Origin: Bradyrhizobiaceae bacterium
Lineage (GTDB): Bacteria > Pseudomonadota > Alphaproteobacteria > Rhizobiales > Xanthobacteraceae
DNA: 35,780 nt
Direction of reading: 5' to 3'
NCBI GenBank assembly: GCA_947481685.1
Contig: CANKHA010000025.1
Location: 1 to 35,780, forward strand
Shown: in pieces, positions 10,304 through 19,777 of the stretch
How the letters are laid out: the number at the start of each line of letters is the position of its first letter
Numbering within the stretch: position 1 is the stretch's first letter
The notes under the pieces: generated by a model
Seen by the model: the letters and a program-made list of their open reading frames with translations, nothing else
Told to the model about the DNA's origin: nothing
The model's database searches: none
Program-made: the position numbers and the translations under genes

Positions 10304-10321
10304 CGTAAACCTCTTCGTGAG

Positions 10322-12413
<2,092 letters not shown>

Positions 12414-12415
12414 AT

Positions 12416-12444
12416 AAAATAAAAAGCCGCGCATCATGCGCGGC
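12416..12444 (-). terminator. Rho-independent terminator (minus strand)
   Basis: GCCGCGCAT/ATGCGCGGC at 12426-12444 forms a strong stem. Read on the minus strand it is followed by TTTTTATTTTATTT, a classic terminator tail. The only known minus-strand gene upstream is the GNAT gene, which ends about 290 bases earlier, so the intervening stretch would be transcribed as a long 3' UTR or a separate RNA. Confidence 0.7.
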
Positions 12445-12730
12445 GTCGGCAATTCCGAAAATCCGATGTGCAGCATCGGGAGCGGCGAGGTTGGGCCTTG
12501 CCTGACTGCTGCGGCCCATGAGCCGCTCCCGATCATGCCGTTCGCGTTTCTGCCGCTACGCCGTGGTCCAAACGCGTCCCTGGCGATACTAGCGGCTTTT
12601 CTGCTTCGGTGGCGTCATAAGCTCCACCTCCGTTTGCGCCTGCGGAACGACCCGCGAGCTTAGGAGCAAATGCTCCGCCCGCGGGGCCCCTTGAGTCAAC
12701 GGCTTCGCGATCACGCTTTCTTGCGTGTGT
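12445..12730 (-). other. Structured non-coding stretch; candidate small RNA or long 3' UTR
   Basis: No convincing gene. On the minus strand it contains nested complementary blocks. ATCGGGAGCGG/CCGCTCCCGAT (12475-12485 with 12523-12533) encloses TGGGCC/GGCCCA (12492-12497 with 12513-12518). Another nest, CCCGCG..GGAGC/GCTCC..CGCGGG, lies at 12651-12685. All sit upstream of the minus-strand terminator at 12416-12444. A nine-codon frame (MTPPKQKSR) with GGAGG ahead of it lies at about 12589-12618 and could be a leader peptide or chance. I do not recognise a known RNA family. The structure supports a transcribed functional RNA but does not prove it. Confidence 0.35.
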
Positions 12731-13333
12731 TTACATCGCGTGTTCGGCTTTGCCCCAATCCTTGAGCGACGACCAGATGCCGCGTTCGAGCCGGAAGCGG
12801 TCGAACGGCGCAGAGCTTGCAATCGAGCGGATGCGATAGAGCCCGACGCCGCTCCACTGGAAGCCGCATTTCTCCAGCACGCGCCGCGAAGCCGGATTGC
12901 TGATGCGCGCACCGGACTGCAACTCGTCCCAGCCCAGTTCGGTGAAGGCATGATCGATCGCCGCACGCGCGGCTTCGGTGGCGTAGCCCTGGCGCCAATA
13001 CTGCGTGCCGATCCAGTATCCAAGCTCTGCCTTGCCATTGGCACGCACGGTGACGCCGCAAGCGCCGATAACGTCGCCGCCATGCAGCGTGATGAGATAG
13101 GTGGCGTCGCGCGCGTTGCCGTTGATCGCGCGCAGCCACTCATGCGCGTCCGACAATCCGTAAGGATAGGGAATGAGCGTGGTGTTCTGCGCGATGCGGA
13201 TGTCGTTGACGAGCGCGGCGACTGCCCGCGCGTCCTCGAAACACGGAGGGCGCAAGGTGAGGCGCGCAGTCTGCAACGCGCTCGGGTCGATTGCCCGAAC
13301 GGTTTCCGCTGGTCTGTCCTCTTGTAACGTCAC
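12731..13333 (-). CDS. GNAT family N-acetyltransferase, RimJ/RimL-like
   Basis: A 200-residue acetyl-CoA-dependent N-acetyltransferase of the RimJ/RimL class, which acetylates protein N-termini or small amines. It starts like its family with ARLTLRPPCFEDA (about 23-35), has the acetyl-CoA pyrophosphate loop QGYATEA (115-121), and the late motif NPASRRVLEKCGF (146-158). GTG 13333 has AAGGAG seven bases upstream. It lies just beyond the rpmA terminator, so it probably has its own weak promoter or depends on read-through. GNAT genes commonly lie between rpmA and obg in this order of bacteria. Confidence 0.92.
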   Translation of the reverse strand: MTLQEDRPAETVRAIDPSALQTARLTLRPPCFEDARAVAALVNDIRIAQNTTLIPYPYGLSDAHEWLRAINGNARDATYLITLHGGDVIGACGVTVRANGKAELGYWIGTQYWRQGYATEAARAAIDHAFTELGWDELQSGARISNPASRRVLEKCGFQWSGVGLYRIRSIASSAPFDRFRLERGIWSSLKDWGKAEHAM

Positions 13334-13349
13334 GGCACGGCTCCTTCAT

Positions 13350-13384
13350 GCAAAAAGGGGAGACGGTATCCGTCTCCCCTTTGC
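13350..13384 (-). terminator. Rho-independent terminator of the rplU-rpmA operon
   Basis: AAAGGGGAGACGG and CCGTCTCCCCTTT are perfect 13-bp arms around a three-base loop. On the minus strand the stem ends in TTTTT. It lies about 60 bases after the rpmA stop and just before the ribosome site of the GNAT gene. Confidence 0.85.
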
Positions 13385-13444
13385 AGAGCCTGATGCGGCC
13401 CACCGGTTCGACTGATACCGGCGGACCTCAATGTTCCACCGTAT

Positions 13445-13714
13445 TTACTCCGCAGCCTCCGTCATCGGAATGACCGATACATAGGTGCGGCCTTTGGCTT
13501 TGGTACGATACGCGACGCGTCCTTCGATCAGCGCGAACAGCGTGTGATCTGTGCCCATGCCGACATTGGCGCCGGGATGCCACTTGGTGCCACGCTGGCG
13601 CGCGATGATGTTGCCGGGGATCACGGCCTCACCGCCGAAATGCTTCAATCCAAGACGCCGGCCCGCGGAGTCGCGGCCGTTGCGTGAGGATCCGCCTGCT
13701 TTCTTATGTGCCAT
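13445..13714 (-). CDS. rpmA: 50S ribosomal protein L27
   Basis: An 89-residue L27 of normal length, placed near the peptidyl-transferase centre. It begins [16 protein letters not shown] and contains [15 protein letters not shown]. The sequence begins directly with the mature MAHKK form, without the cleaved N-terminal extension seen in Firmicutes. It follows rplU by 55 bases on the same strand, the universal order, and is closed by a strong terminator. Confidence 0.98.
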   Translation of the reverse strand: MAHKKAGGSSRNGRDSAGRRLGLKHFGGEAVIPGNIIARQRGTKWHPGANVGMGTDHTLFALIEGRVAYRTKAKGRTYVSVIPMTEAAE

Positions 13715-13769
13715 CGCTGGTCTCCAAACCTTAGCCCGGGTGATACCCCGGATTTATGACGAAATCATC

Positions 13770-14276
13770 TCACTTCTTTTTGCCTTTGGCGGCAGGCTTT
13801 GCAGCCTTCTTCGCCGGGGCCTTCTTGGCGGCGGGCTTCTTGGCTGCTGCCTTTTTCGCAGGAGCCTTGCCCTTCGCAGCCTTGGTTTCCGTCTCCTCGC
13901 CTTCAGGCTTCGCGGCCTTTGGCTTTGGCTCCGGCCGCGGCTTGGCCACTGCCGAGGGCTTCTTGCCGTCGGTCAGGATCTCGGTGATCCGGATGACGGT
14001 GAAGTCGTGGCGGTAGCCGCGCTTGCGGCGTGAATTCTTGCGGCGGCGCTTCTTGAAGGCGATGACCTTCTCGCCGCGCGTATGCTGCAACACCTCACCG
14101 GCAACCATGGCGCCGGAAATGGTGGGTGCGCCAACCTGCGGGTTGTCGCCGCCGAGCATCAGCACTTCGCCGAATTCGACGATATCGCCCGGTTCGCGGT
14201 CGATGCCGTCGATCTTGATCTTGTCTTCAGCGGCGACGCGGTACTGTTTGCCGCCCGCTTTAATGACTGCGAACAT
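13770..14276 (-). CDS. rplU: 50S ribosomal protein L21 with long basic C-terminal tail
   Basis: L21, an early-assembling 23S rRNA-binding protein. The first hundred or so residues are standard (MFAVIKAGGKQYRV at the start, KKRRRKNSRRKRGYRHDFT near the end). ATG 14276 is the conserved start; seven codons upstream are also open. The remainder, to 168 residues, is a Lys/Ala/Pro-rich tail with repeated AKKxAAKK units, like histone H1 tails. Such extensions occur in related alphaproteobacteria and are not needed for the core fold. A good promoter lies at 14421-14449. Confidence 0.97.
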   Translation of the reverse strand: MFAVIKAGGKQYRVAAEDKIKIDGIDREPGDIVEFGEVLMLGGDNPQVGAPTISGAMVAGEVLQHTRGEKVIAFKKRRRKNSRRKRGYRHDFTVIRITEILTDGKKPSAVAKPRPEPKPKAAKPEGEETETKAAKGKAPAKKAAAKKPAAKKAPAKKAAKPAAKGKKK

Positions 14277-14420
14277 CGTTCTCGTCCTCGTGTTCAACCC
14301 CGGTGCTCGGAACGTCCGGACCGGCTTCTTTCAGTCGGGATTTGGGTTCTGGCTACGGCCCGAAATGCAAATTCAGGGCTGTAACAAAGCGCGCGGGCAA
14401 GTGGGCCCGCGCACGGGGTG

Positions 14421-14449
14421 GTTATGGCCAGCCGGGGCCAAACTGTCAA
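14421..14449 (-). promoter_or_regulatory. Sigma-70 type promoter of rplU-rpmA
   Basis: On the minus strand TTGACA (14449-14444) is separated by exactly 17 bases from CATAAC (14426-14421), with a perfect -35 and a moderate -10. It lies about 145 bases upstream of rplU, which leaves a long GC-rich leader containing a GCGCGGGC/GCCCGCGC inverted pair. Confidence 0.65.
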
Positions 14450-14501
14450 GAAAATCGGCCCTAAATCGGGGCCAGGAACGGCAGAATCAGCGTTTCGGGC
14501 G

Positions 14502-14840
14502 TTAGGCAGGCCGTCCCTGGCGGACTTTCGCCTGGATCAGGCCGGTGAGATAGGCCGCATCGGCCTTGGGCATCCCGATCAGGATGCAAAAGCCCTGAAG
14601 GCCCCCGAAAAACTGGTTTTCCCGGAACCAGCCCAGCTTCCGCGCAGCCACAACGGAAGCCGCCGAATCCACCAGTTCCGGCAGGGTTGTGGGAGCGCCC
14701 TCGGCCTTCATCTTTTCGACCGCCTGCTCCCGCTCGGCGGGCTCCATGTCCGGCAGCTTGTAAATTTCCATGGCGCGTTCGGCGGCATCCTGCGCCATGC
14801 CGAAAACAACGTCTCTGGAAGAGCCTGCAAGGAACGCCAT
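14502..14840 (-). CDS. Hypothetical protein
   Basis: A 112-residue protein I do not recognise. It is mostly helical in appearance, with a charged middle (MEPAEREQAVEKMKAEG) and a hydrophobic Gly/Phe-rich later part (FGGLQGFCILIGM). There is no signal peptide or known motif. ATG 14840 (MAFLAGSS) was chosen; the frame is open to GTG 14921, but neither start has a clear ribosome site. It precedes the rplU promoter on the same strand. A short GGCCC/GGGCC hairpin followed by GATTTT (14457-14473) may be a weak terminator for it. Confidence 0.6.
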   Translation of the reverse strand: MAFLAGSSRDVVFGMAQDAAERAMEIYKLPDMEPAEREQAVEKMKAEGAPTTLPELVDSAASVVAARKLGWFRENQFFGGLQGFCILIGMPKADAAYLTGLIQAKVRQGRPA

Positions 14841-15037
14841 GGCTGTTTCTAACCCGAGATTGCGGTGCGCTGGAAATGCCCGAACGGGAGCGGCTCCGCC
14901 ACGCGGCCACTTGTCGCTCACGAGCGGTTTAAGATGCCTGAACTTGACGGGCCGCGCCGCATTCAGCGTGCCCTTGTATCGCGGGGGGGGCTTGGCTAGA
15001 AAGCGCTTACCACGCCATCATGCCTGCGTCGGCCTCC

Positions 15038-15127
15038 GGAGAGGTGGCAGAGTGGCTGAATGCACCGCACTCGAAATGCGGCATACGGGCAACCGTATCG
15101 GGAGTTCGAATCTCCCCCTCTCCGCCA
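15038..15127 (+). tRNA. tRNA-Ser (anticodon CGA)
   Basis: A 90-base class II tRNA with a complete GGAGAGG/CCTCTCC acceptor stem, a D-arm, and anticodon CGA in the loop CTCGAAA. It has a long variable arm (ATACGGGCAACCGTAT), the T-loop GTTCGAATC, discriminator G and an encoded CCA. It reads UCG codons. Accessory-looking DNA begins directly after its 3' end. Confidence 0.97.
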
Positions 15128-15257
15128 CTGCTTTCATGCGCAGCCGCTGATCCACCGATTCAATTGTCAAACAGCCAACGCTCCGCAGGCCCGTTCTTTA
15201 ACGGCGCGGACCACGCCGACCCCTTTTTCCTTTCTTCGAAAGAAGAATGGAGCGCAT

Positions 15258-15464
15258 CCAATCTCGGGTTTACCCGAGATTGGCACTATTAGTGCGCATG
15301 TCAGGTAAACCCGACATGCGATGGCGCCAGGGCGTTCGAAGCGGCTCTGGCGAAACCTGGCGAGGGCTTCAACCAAAGCATTCGAGACACCCATAGGCGA
15401 AGCCTTGCGATCGGCTTCGCCGCACGCCATCGGCGGAGGCGTGCGAGCCCTTTGGCGCAAGGGC
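15258..15464 (+). repeat. Cluster of five hairpins downstream of tRNA-Ser
   Basis: Five near-consecutive inverted repeats. CCAATCTCGGG-TTTA-CCCGAGATTGG lies at 15258-15283. CGCATGTCAGG-TAAA-CCCGACATGCG (one mismatch) lies at 15295-15320. GGCGAAGCC/GGCTTCGCC lies at 15396-15421, CGCACGCC/GGCGTGCG at 15421-15445 and GCCCTT/AAGGGC at 15447-15464. The first two share the core CGGGTTTACC, on opposite strands, so they are copies of one motif. The whole gap from 15128 to 15702 holds no gene I can support. Confidence 0.6.
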
Positions 15465-15702
15465 CCAGCGCCTCCCGGCGCTCCACCTGCGGCGCAACGC
15501 ACGCGCCGCGTTCGATTCCGTTGCGGCATCTCCGGAAGACGCTTCAACAGGATCGAAACGCGACGAGATATAGGCGATGCGATCGTCAATCAGGAGATGA
15601 AAGAGACGTCTATGCAGCGATCATTTGGTGTTGGGGATACTGGGGATTAGCGTGCATCGAGGACGTGATGACAATTGGTTTTTACGCCGATAGTCTGGCT
15701 TG

Positions 15703-16533
15703 GTGTCAAATGATTGGACGGATCAAGAGAACGATCTAGTGGTCGCGGATTACTTCGCGATGCTGGCCGACGATATTGCTGGACGTCCGTACAACAAGGC
15801 CGAGCACAACCGTCATCTTCAGACTCAGATCGGCCGCACATCAGGGTCCATCGAATTCAAACATCAGAATGTCAGTGCAGTGCTCAAAGCGCTCGGCGAG
15901 GAGTGGATTTCTGGCTACAAGCCTGCCTTCAATTTTCAGATGTCGCTGGTTGACGCCGTCATCCGATGGTTCTCGAGCAATCGGGTGTGGCTGGAGCGCG
16001 GGCGTGTCCTTCGCGCAGCTTCGCAAATGAGCGAGCCGGGATTGTTGTGGGTTGGGCCGCCGCCCACACTTAGCAACCAGCCCCTGCCGGATGAACTGGA
16101 GCAGACGCTGCGCGTTGCGAGGAAATATGACGTGGCAGGCCGGGACGAGCGTAACCGTGTCCTAGGTAAGGCCGGTGAGAAGCTTGTATTTGATCGCGAA
16201 CGCGCCATCCTTACAGGGGCGGGGCGCGGCGATCTCGCGCGTCGGATTAGTTGGGTTTCCGATGAAGAAGGCGATGGCGCTGGTTACGACATTGCAAGTT
16301 TCGAGACGAACGGAGCACAACGTCTTATTGAAGTAAAAACAACGAATGGTTGGGAACGAACTCCCTTTTATATTTCTCGAAACGAATTGGCTTGCGCCGA
16401 CGAACGACGGTCCGAATGGTGCCTATTCCGGCTTTACAATTTCTCCAGTGATCCGCAGGCATTCGAATTGCGTCCACCGCTTGATGCGCACGTAACGCTT
16501 ACCCCTACTACCTTTCAGGGAAGCTTTGATTGA
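15703..16533 (+). CDS. DUF3883 domain-containing protein, putative PD-(D/E)xK nuclease
   Basis: A 276-residue protein. The C-terminal half is a DUF3883 domain, related to restriction-type nuclease folds: KAGEKLVFDRE (156-166), a GDGAGYDIASFE stretch with Asp196, and IEVKTT with Glu210 and Lys212. This gives the D...ExK pattern of PD-(D/E)xK enzymes. The N-terminal half (GSIEFKHQNVSAVL about 48-61, GYKPAFNFQ 71-79) recurs in DUF3883 proteins and may bind DNA or a partner. GTG 15703 gives the expected MSNDW start, though no ribosome site is visible. The gene is alone, next to tRNA-Ser and a hairpin cluster, and locally lower in GC than its neighbours, which suggests horizontal acquisition and a possible defence role. 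Activity is inferred only. Confidence 0.85.
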   Translation: MSNDWTDQENDLVVADYFAMLADDIAGRPYNKAEHNRHLQTQIGRTSGSIEFKHQNVSAVLKALGEEWISGYKPAFNFQMSLVDAVIRWFSSNRVWLERGRVLRAASQMSEPGLLWVGPPPTLSNQPLPDELEQTLRVARKYDVAGRDERNRVLGKAGEKLVFDRERAILTGAGRGDLARRISWVSDEEGDGAGYDIASFETNGAQRLIEVKTTNGWERTPFYISRNELACADERRSEWCLFRLYNFSSDPQAFELRPPLDAHVTLTPTTFQGSFD

Positions 16534-16554
16534 GACGGCCCGTCCTGTTTGCTC

Positions 16555-17643
16555 TCACTGCGCCGGCTTGTCGCCTTCCTTCTTTTCCACCTTCAGCTCC
16601 GTCAGGCCGGTCGTATCCCTGGCGGCTTCCTGCAGCCGCGCGACCAAAGGTTTCGGCGTGGCATAGACCCGGGTGAGGATCACTTGCATCTCTTCGCCGG
16701 TGGTCGGATTGACTTCGAGCCCCTGCTTTTCGGCGTCGGCGAGCAGGTCCTTGTCTTTCATCGCGGCATCGAACGCCCGGCGCAGCGCCGTGACGCGGTC
16801 GGCGGGCACGCCGTCCGACACCACATAGGGCCGTCCGAGTTCGAAGGCGGTGAACTGCAATTCCAGGATCTTGCGCTGATCGTCGTTGGTCGCGAGGTCG
16901 GTGACCAGCGGCACGTTGGGAATGTCGGGATGTTTGCGCAGGCCCATCTGGAACAGCACGACCGTGCCGTCGACTTCAAACGTCTGCTTGGCGTTCTGCT
17001 TCAGGCTGGTCCATGAGGCCGCGCCCTTGCCGTCGAGTTCGCCGCGCTGCATGGCGAGCGCAATTTCGGAACTGCCCGGATAGCCGCTGATGACCTTGAA
17101 CTGGAATCCGAGCACATTGCGCAGGACATAAGGAACCACCACGGTTTCGGTGCCGACGCCCGAGCCGCCGACGATCAATTCCTTCTTCAACAGGTCCTGC
17201 CATTTGGTCACGCCGGATGCGCGGGTGGCGATCGCGACGCTGGTGTCGGCGTTGACGCTGCCGATCCAGTTCATCTTCAGCGGATCGAATTTCGCATTCG
17301 ATGCATCGCCCAGCATCGGCTCGAACGGAACGCCGCGCTGCGGCGCACCGATGTGCAGCCCGTTCTTCGGCGCGGCGTTGGCGATGTAATTCGTCATCAC
17401 CAGCCCGCCGCCGCCCGGCATGTTCTTCACCACCACTGTGGGATTGCCGGGGATGTATTTGCCGATGTGCCTGGCGACGAGGCGGGCATTGAGATCGTAG
17501 CCGCCGCCTACCGACAGGCCGACATAGATCGTCACCGTCTGGTTCTTGAAGAATTCCTCGGGCGTTTGCGCTGTGGCGGCGCTCGTAAATGTTGCGAGCG
17601 CGCCGGCGGTGATAATCGCGGTGAGAATTTTACGGATCGGCAT
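16555..17643 (-). CDS. Tripartite tricarboxylate transporter-type (Bug) substrate-binding protein
   Basis: A 362-residue periplasmic solute-binding protein of the Bug/TctC family, with a signal peptide (MPIRKILTAIITAGALATF ... ATAQ). Family signatures include VTIYVGLSVGGGYDLNARL near the N-terminus, GNPTVVVKNMPGGGG and the late helix PADRVTALRRAFDAAM. ATG 17643 was chosen because it begins the signal peptide and follows a G-rich ribosome site. No TctA or TctB membrane gene is nearby, so it is an orphan receptor, as is common in bacteria rich in Bug proteins. It is divergent from the second MmgE/PrpD gene, which may process its ligand; the ligand is unknown. Confidence 0.93.
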   Translation of the reverse strand: MPIRKILTAIITAGALATFTSAATAQTPEEFFKNQTVTIYVGLSVGGGYDLNARLVARHIGKYIPGNPTVVVKNMPGGGGLVMTNYIANAAPKNGLHIGAPQRGVPFEPMLGDASNAKFDPLKMNWIGSVNADTSVAIATRASGVTKWQDLLKKELIVGGSGVGTETVVVPYVLRNVLGFQFKVISGYPGSSEIALAMQRGELDGKGAASWTSLKQNAKQTFEVDGTVVLFQMGLRKHPDIPNVPLVTDLATNDDQRKILELQFTAFELGRPYVVSDGVPADRVTALRRAFDAAMKDKDLLADAEKQGLEVNPTTGEEMQVILTRVYATPKPLVARLQEAARDTTGLTELKVEKKEGDKPAQ

Positions 17644-17816
17644 AGTCCCCCCTGGAAGGCTGCCCGTGTCGAGCTTTATTTGAACCGACAATAGCGAAGG
17701 GCAGGCGGGCATTCCACCGCGAAACACGCAAACGGGAAGGCATGGATGCCTATTTCCCGGCGCGTGCTTTAAGGTAGGAATTCTCGCGTTTAGATCATGC
17801 GGATGAGGAGCCTGCC

Positions 17817-19163
17817 TTGAGCCGGGAAACATTGCAGCTCGTGGAATACGCCGCCGGCCTTCGTTATGAGGATATTCCTCCCGACGTCCTGCAAGCCGCG
17901 AAGAATACGATCTGCGACGGTATCGGCGCCTGCCTGTTCGGCTTCCGGCTGCCGTGGAGCCAGATCATCACCCGCTATGCCGCGAAGACCGGCGCGGGCG
18001 GAAAGAGCAGCGTGCTCGGGCCGGGCGCGGCGAAGCTCACACCGCCGCTGGCGGCGCTCGTCAACGGTGCGCTGGCGCATTCGTTCGAACTCGACGGCGC
18101 GATGCGGCCCGGCATCGGCGCGCATCCCTACGCCACCATTTTCCCCGCGGCGCTCGCGATCGCGCAGGACAACGGCAGCAGCGGCAGGCAGGTGCTCACA
18201 GCATTCGTGGCGGCGACCGAAGTCATGCTGCGGATCGGCCGCGCAACGAAACGCTCGAATGAGCGGCGCGGCTTTCATGCGCCGGGAACGACCGGCCCGT
18301 TTGGTGCGGCGATCGCCGCCGGTCTGCTGCTCGAGCTCGACAAGGATCGCCTCGCCAATGCGATGGGCATTGCCGGTTCGGTGGCGAGCGGGCTCTTGCA
18401 GTTCTCCCACGGCGCGAAAAAGGGCGGCATGGTCAAGCGGCTGCATTTCGGCCGCGCGGCCGAAGGCGGCGTGATGGCGGCGAGCATGGCGGCCGACGGG
18501 TTTGACGGGCCGCACGACATCCTCGAAGGCGACGCCGGATTCCTGCGGGTCTATTGCGACGAATTTGACCTGGGCGAACTGACACGGGCGCTCGGCACGC
18601 GGTTTATCACTGACGAAATCTACATGAAGCGTTTCGCATGCCATGGATCGGCGCAATATCCGCTGCAGGCGTTGCGCGCGATCCAGGTGGAGCAGGCCAT
18701 CAGCGCAGACAGTATCGAAGCGATCAAGGTCACGGCGACGCATGAGCTTGTGGAACGCCACGGCAACCGGTCGCCGGCCGATCTGGCGCTCGCACAGTAC
18801 AGCGTGCCTTTCTGCGTTGCGCTTGGATGCATCCGCGATGCCCGCGATCCGCGCGCGTTTGACGACAGTGCTCTCAGCGACTCGCGGATTCGCGCCATGC
18901 TGGCCCGCGTCACCTATGTTGCGGACGAAGCATTGCAGGACCCGATGGGATGCGAAGTCACCCTGCGTTTGAAAAACGGGGCGGTTCACAAGCAGGCTCT
19001 TCCTCCAATCCCCAATGGCTCTTCGCCGCGTGCCAACCGGGATCAGGTTTATGAAAAATATTCCATCCTGACGAGCGACCTGCCGCGCGCGCCGATGGAT
19101 GAGGTGTTCGAACGCGTGCAAACGCTGGAGGATCAGGCTAATCTCCGATGGCTTGCTCCATAG
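17817..19163 (+). CDS. MmgE/PrpD family protein (second paralogue)
   Basis: A 448-residue member of the dehydratase/decarboxylase-like MmgE/PrpD family. It carries the typical NGALAHSFELDG segment (about residues 80-91), the Gly-rich GPFGAAIAAGLLLELDKDRLANAMGIAGS and a late conserved YPLQAL. The TTG start at 17817 has GAGGAG six bases upstream. It diverges from a Bug binding-protein gene, a pairing that suggests uptake plus processing of a carboxylic acid. It is clearly diverged from the copy at 1439-2815, so it is an old paralogue and not a recent duplicate. The reaction is unknown. Confidence 0.9.
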   Translation: MSRETLQLVEYAAGLRYEDIPPDVLQAAKNTICDGIGACLFGFRLPWSQIITRYAAKTGAGGKSSVLGPGAAKLTPPLAALVNGALAHSFELDGAMRPGIGAHPYATIFPAALAIAQDNGSSGRQVLTAFVAATEVMLRIGRATKRSNERRGFHAPGTTGPFGAAIAAGLLLELDKDRLANAMGIAGSVASGLLQFSHGAKKGGMVKRLHFGRAAEGGVMAASMAADGFDGPHDILEGDAGFLRVYCDEFDLGELTRALGTRFITDEIYMKRFACHGSAQYPLQALRAIQVEQAISADSIEAIKVTATHELVERHGNRSPADLALAQYSVPFCVALGCIRDARDPRAFDDSALSDSRIRAMLARVTYVADEALQDPMGCEVTLRLKNGAVHKQALPPIPNGSSPRANRDQVYEKYSILTSDLPRAPMDEVFERVQTLEDQANLRWLAP

Positions 19164-19186
19164 CTCAGCATCACAGGTTTGGTCTC

Positions 19187-19759
19187 ATGATCCATCGTGT
19201 CGTCCTTGGCTTTCTTGTTTCCCTGGTCTCCGTATCGTTGGCGACGGCGAAGACGCCGCAGCTTGCGGAAGTTGCGCAGCGTGCATCAACGTCGCTCCCG
19301 CGCGTTGTTTATCTGATGCGACACGCCGACAAGCCAGCCTCAGCCGGCGATCCGCATCTCTCGGCTGCGGGCGTTGCGCGCGCCGGAAAACTGCCGGGAT
19401 ATTTCCCCGGCCTGCTCGGCGGCCAGAAGCTCGATGCCATTTTTGCGACTAGCGCCTCGAAAAACAGCAACCGCCCGGTTGAGACTGCAACGCCTTTGGC
19501 GGCCTCGCTAAATCTTCCACTCAATCAATCATACGGAAACCGCAGCTATGGCGCGCTCGCCGGCGCGATCCGGTCGGGCTCCTATGCCGGGAAGACAATC
19601 CTGATTGTGTGGCATCACGGCACGATGCCGGCGTTGGCGGGCGCGCTGGGCGCCAGTGCTCCCGGCAAATGGCCGAGTTCGTCGTTCGGCCTGATCTGGA
19701 AAGTCACCTACAATGCCGACGGCAGCGCGAGCCTGCAGCAGATCCAGGAGCCGTTCTGA
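19187..19759 (+). CDS. Secreted histidine phosphatase family protein
   Basis: A 190-residue protein with a signal peptide (MIHRVVLGFLVSLVSVSLATA) followed by a histidine-phosphatase fold. The phosphate-binding motif is LMRHADK in place of the usual RHG, and the second catalytic His is in VWHHGTMP. The phosphohistidine His and the supporting Arg are therefore present. ATG 19187 begins the signal peptide; an ATG at 19148 overlaps the preceding gene and would spoil it. It follows the MmgE/PrpD gene by 23 bases and may be co-transcribed. The substrate is unknown. Confidence 0.85.
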   Translation: MIHRVVLGFLVSLVSVSLATAKTPQLAEVAQRASTSLPRVVYLMRHADKPASAGDPHLSAAGVARAGKLPGYFPGLLGGQKLDAIFATSASKNSNRPVETATPLAASLNLPLNQSYGNRSYGALAGAIRSGSYAGKTILIVWHHGTMPALAGALGASAPGKWPSSSFGLIWKVTYNADGSASLQQIQEPF

Positions 19760-19777
19760 GTTCGGAGCGGCTTGTTA

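Noticed and set aside
15258-15464. Possible CRISPR array
   Set aside because: The hairpins differ in sequence and spacing, with no constant repeat and no cas gene nearby.
15128-16554. Integrated phage or island with integrase
   Set aside because: No integrase, transposase or tRNA 3' duplicate is visible; only the single DUF3883 gene and hairpins suggest acquisition.
17790-19121. Long minus-strand open frame opposite MmgE/PrpD
   Set aside because: Arg/His/Ala-rich shadow of a well-supported gene with its own ribosome site.
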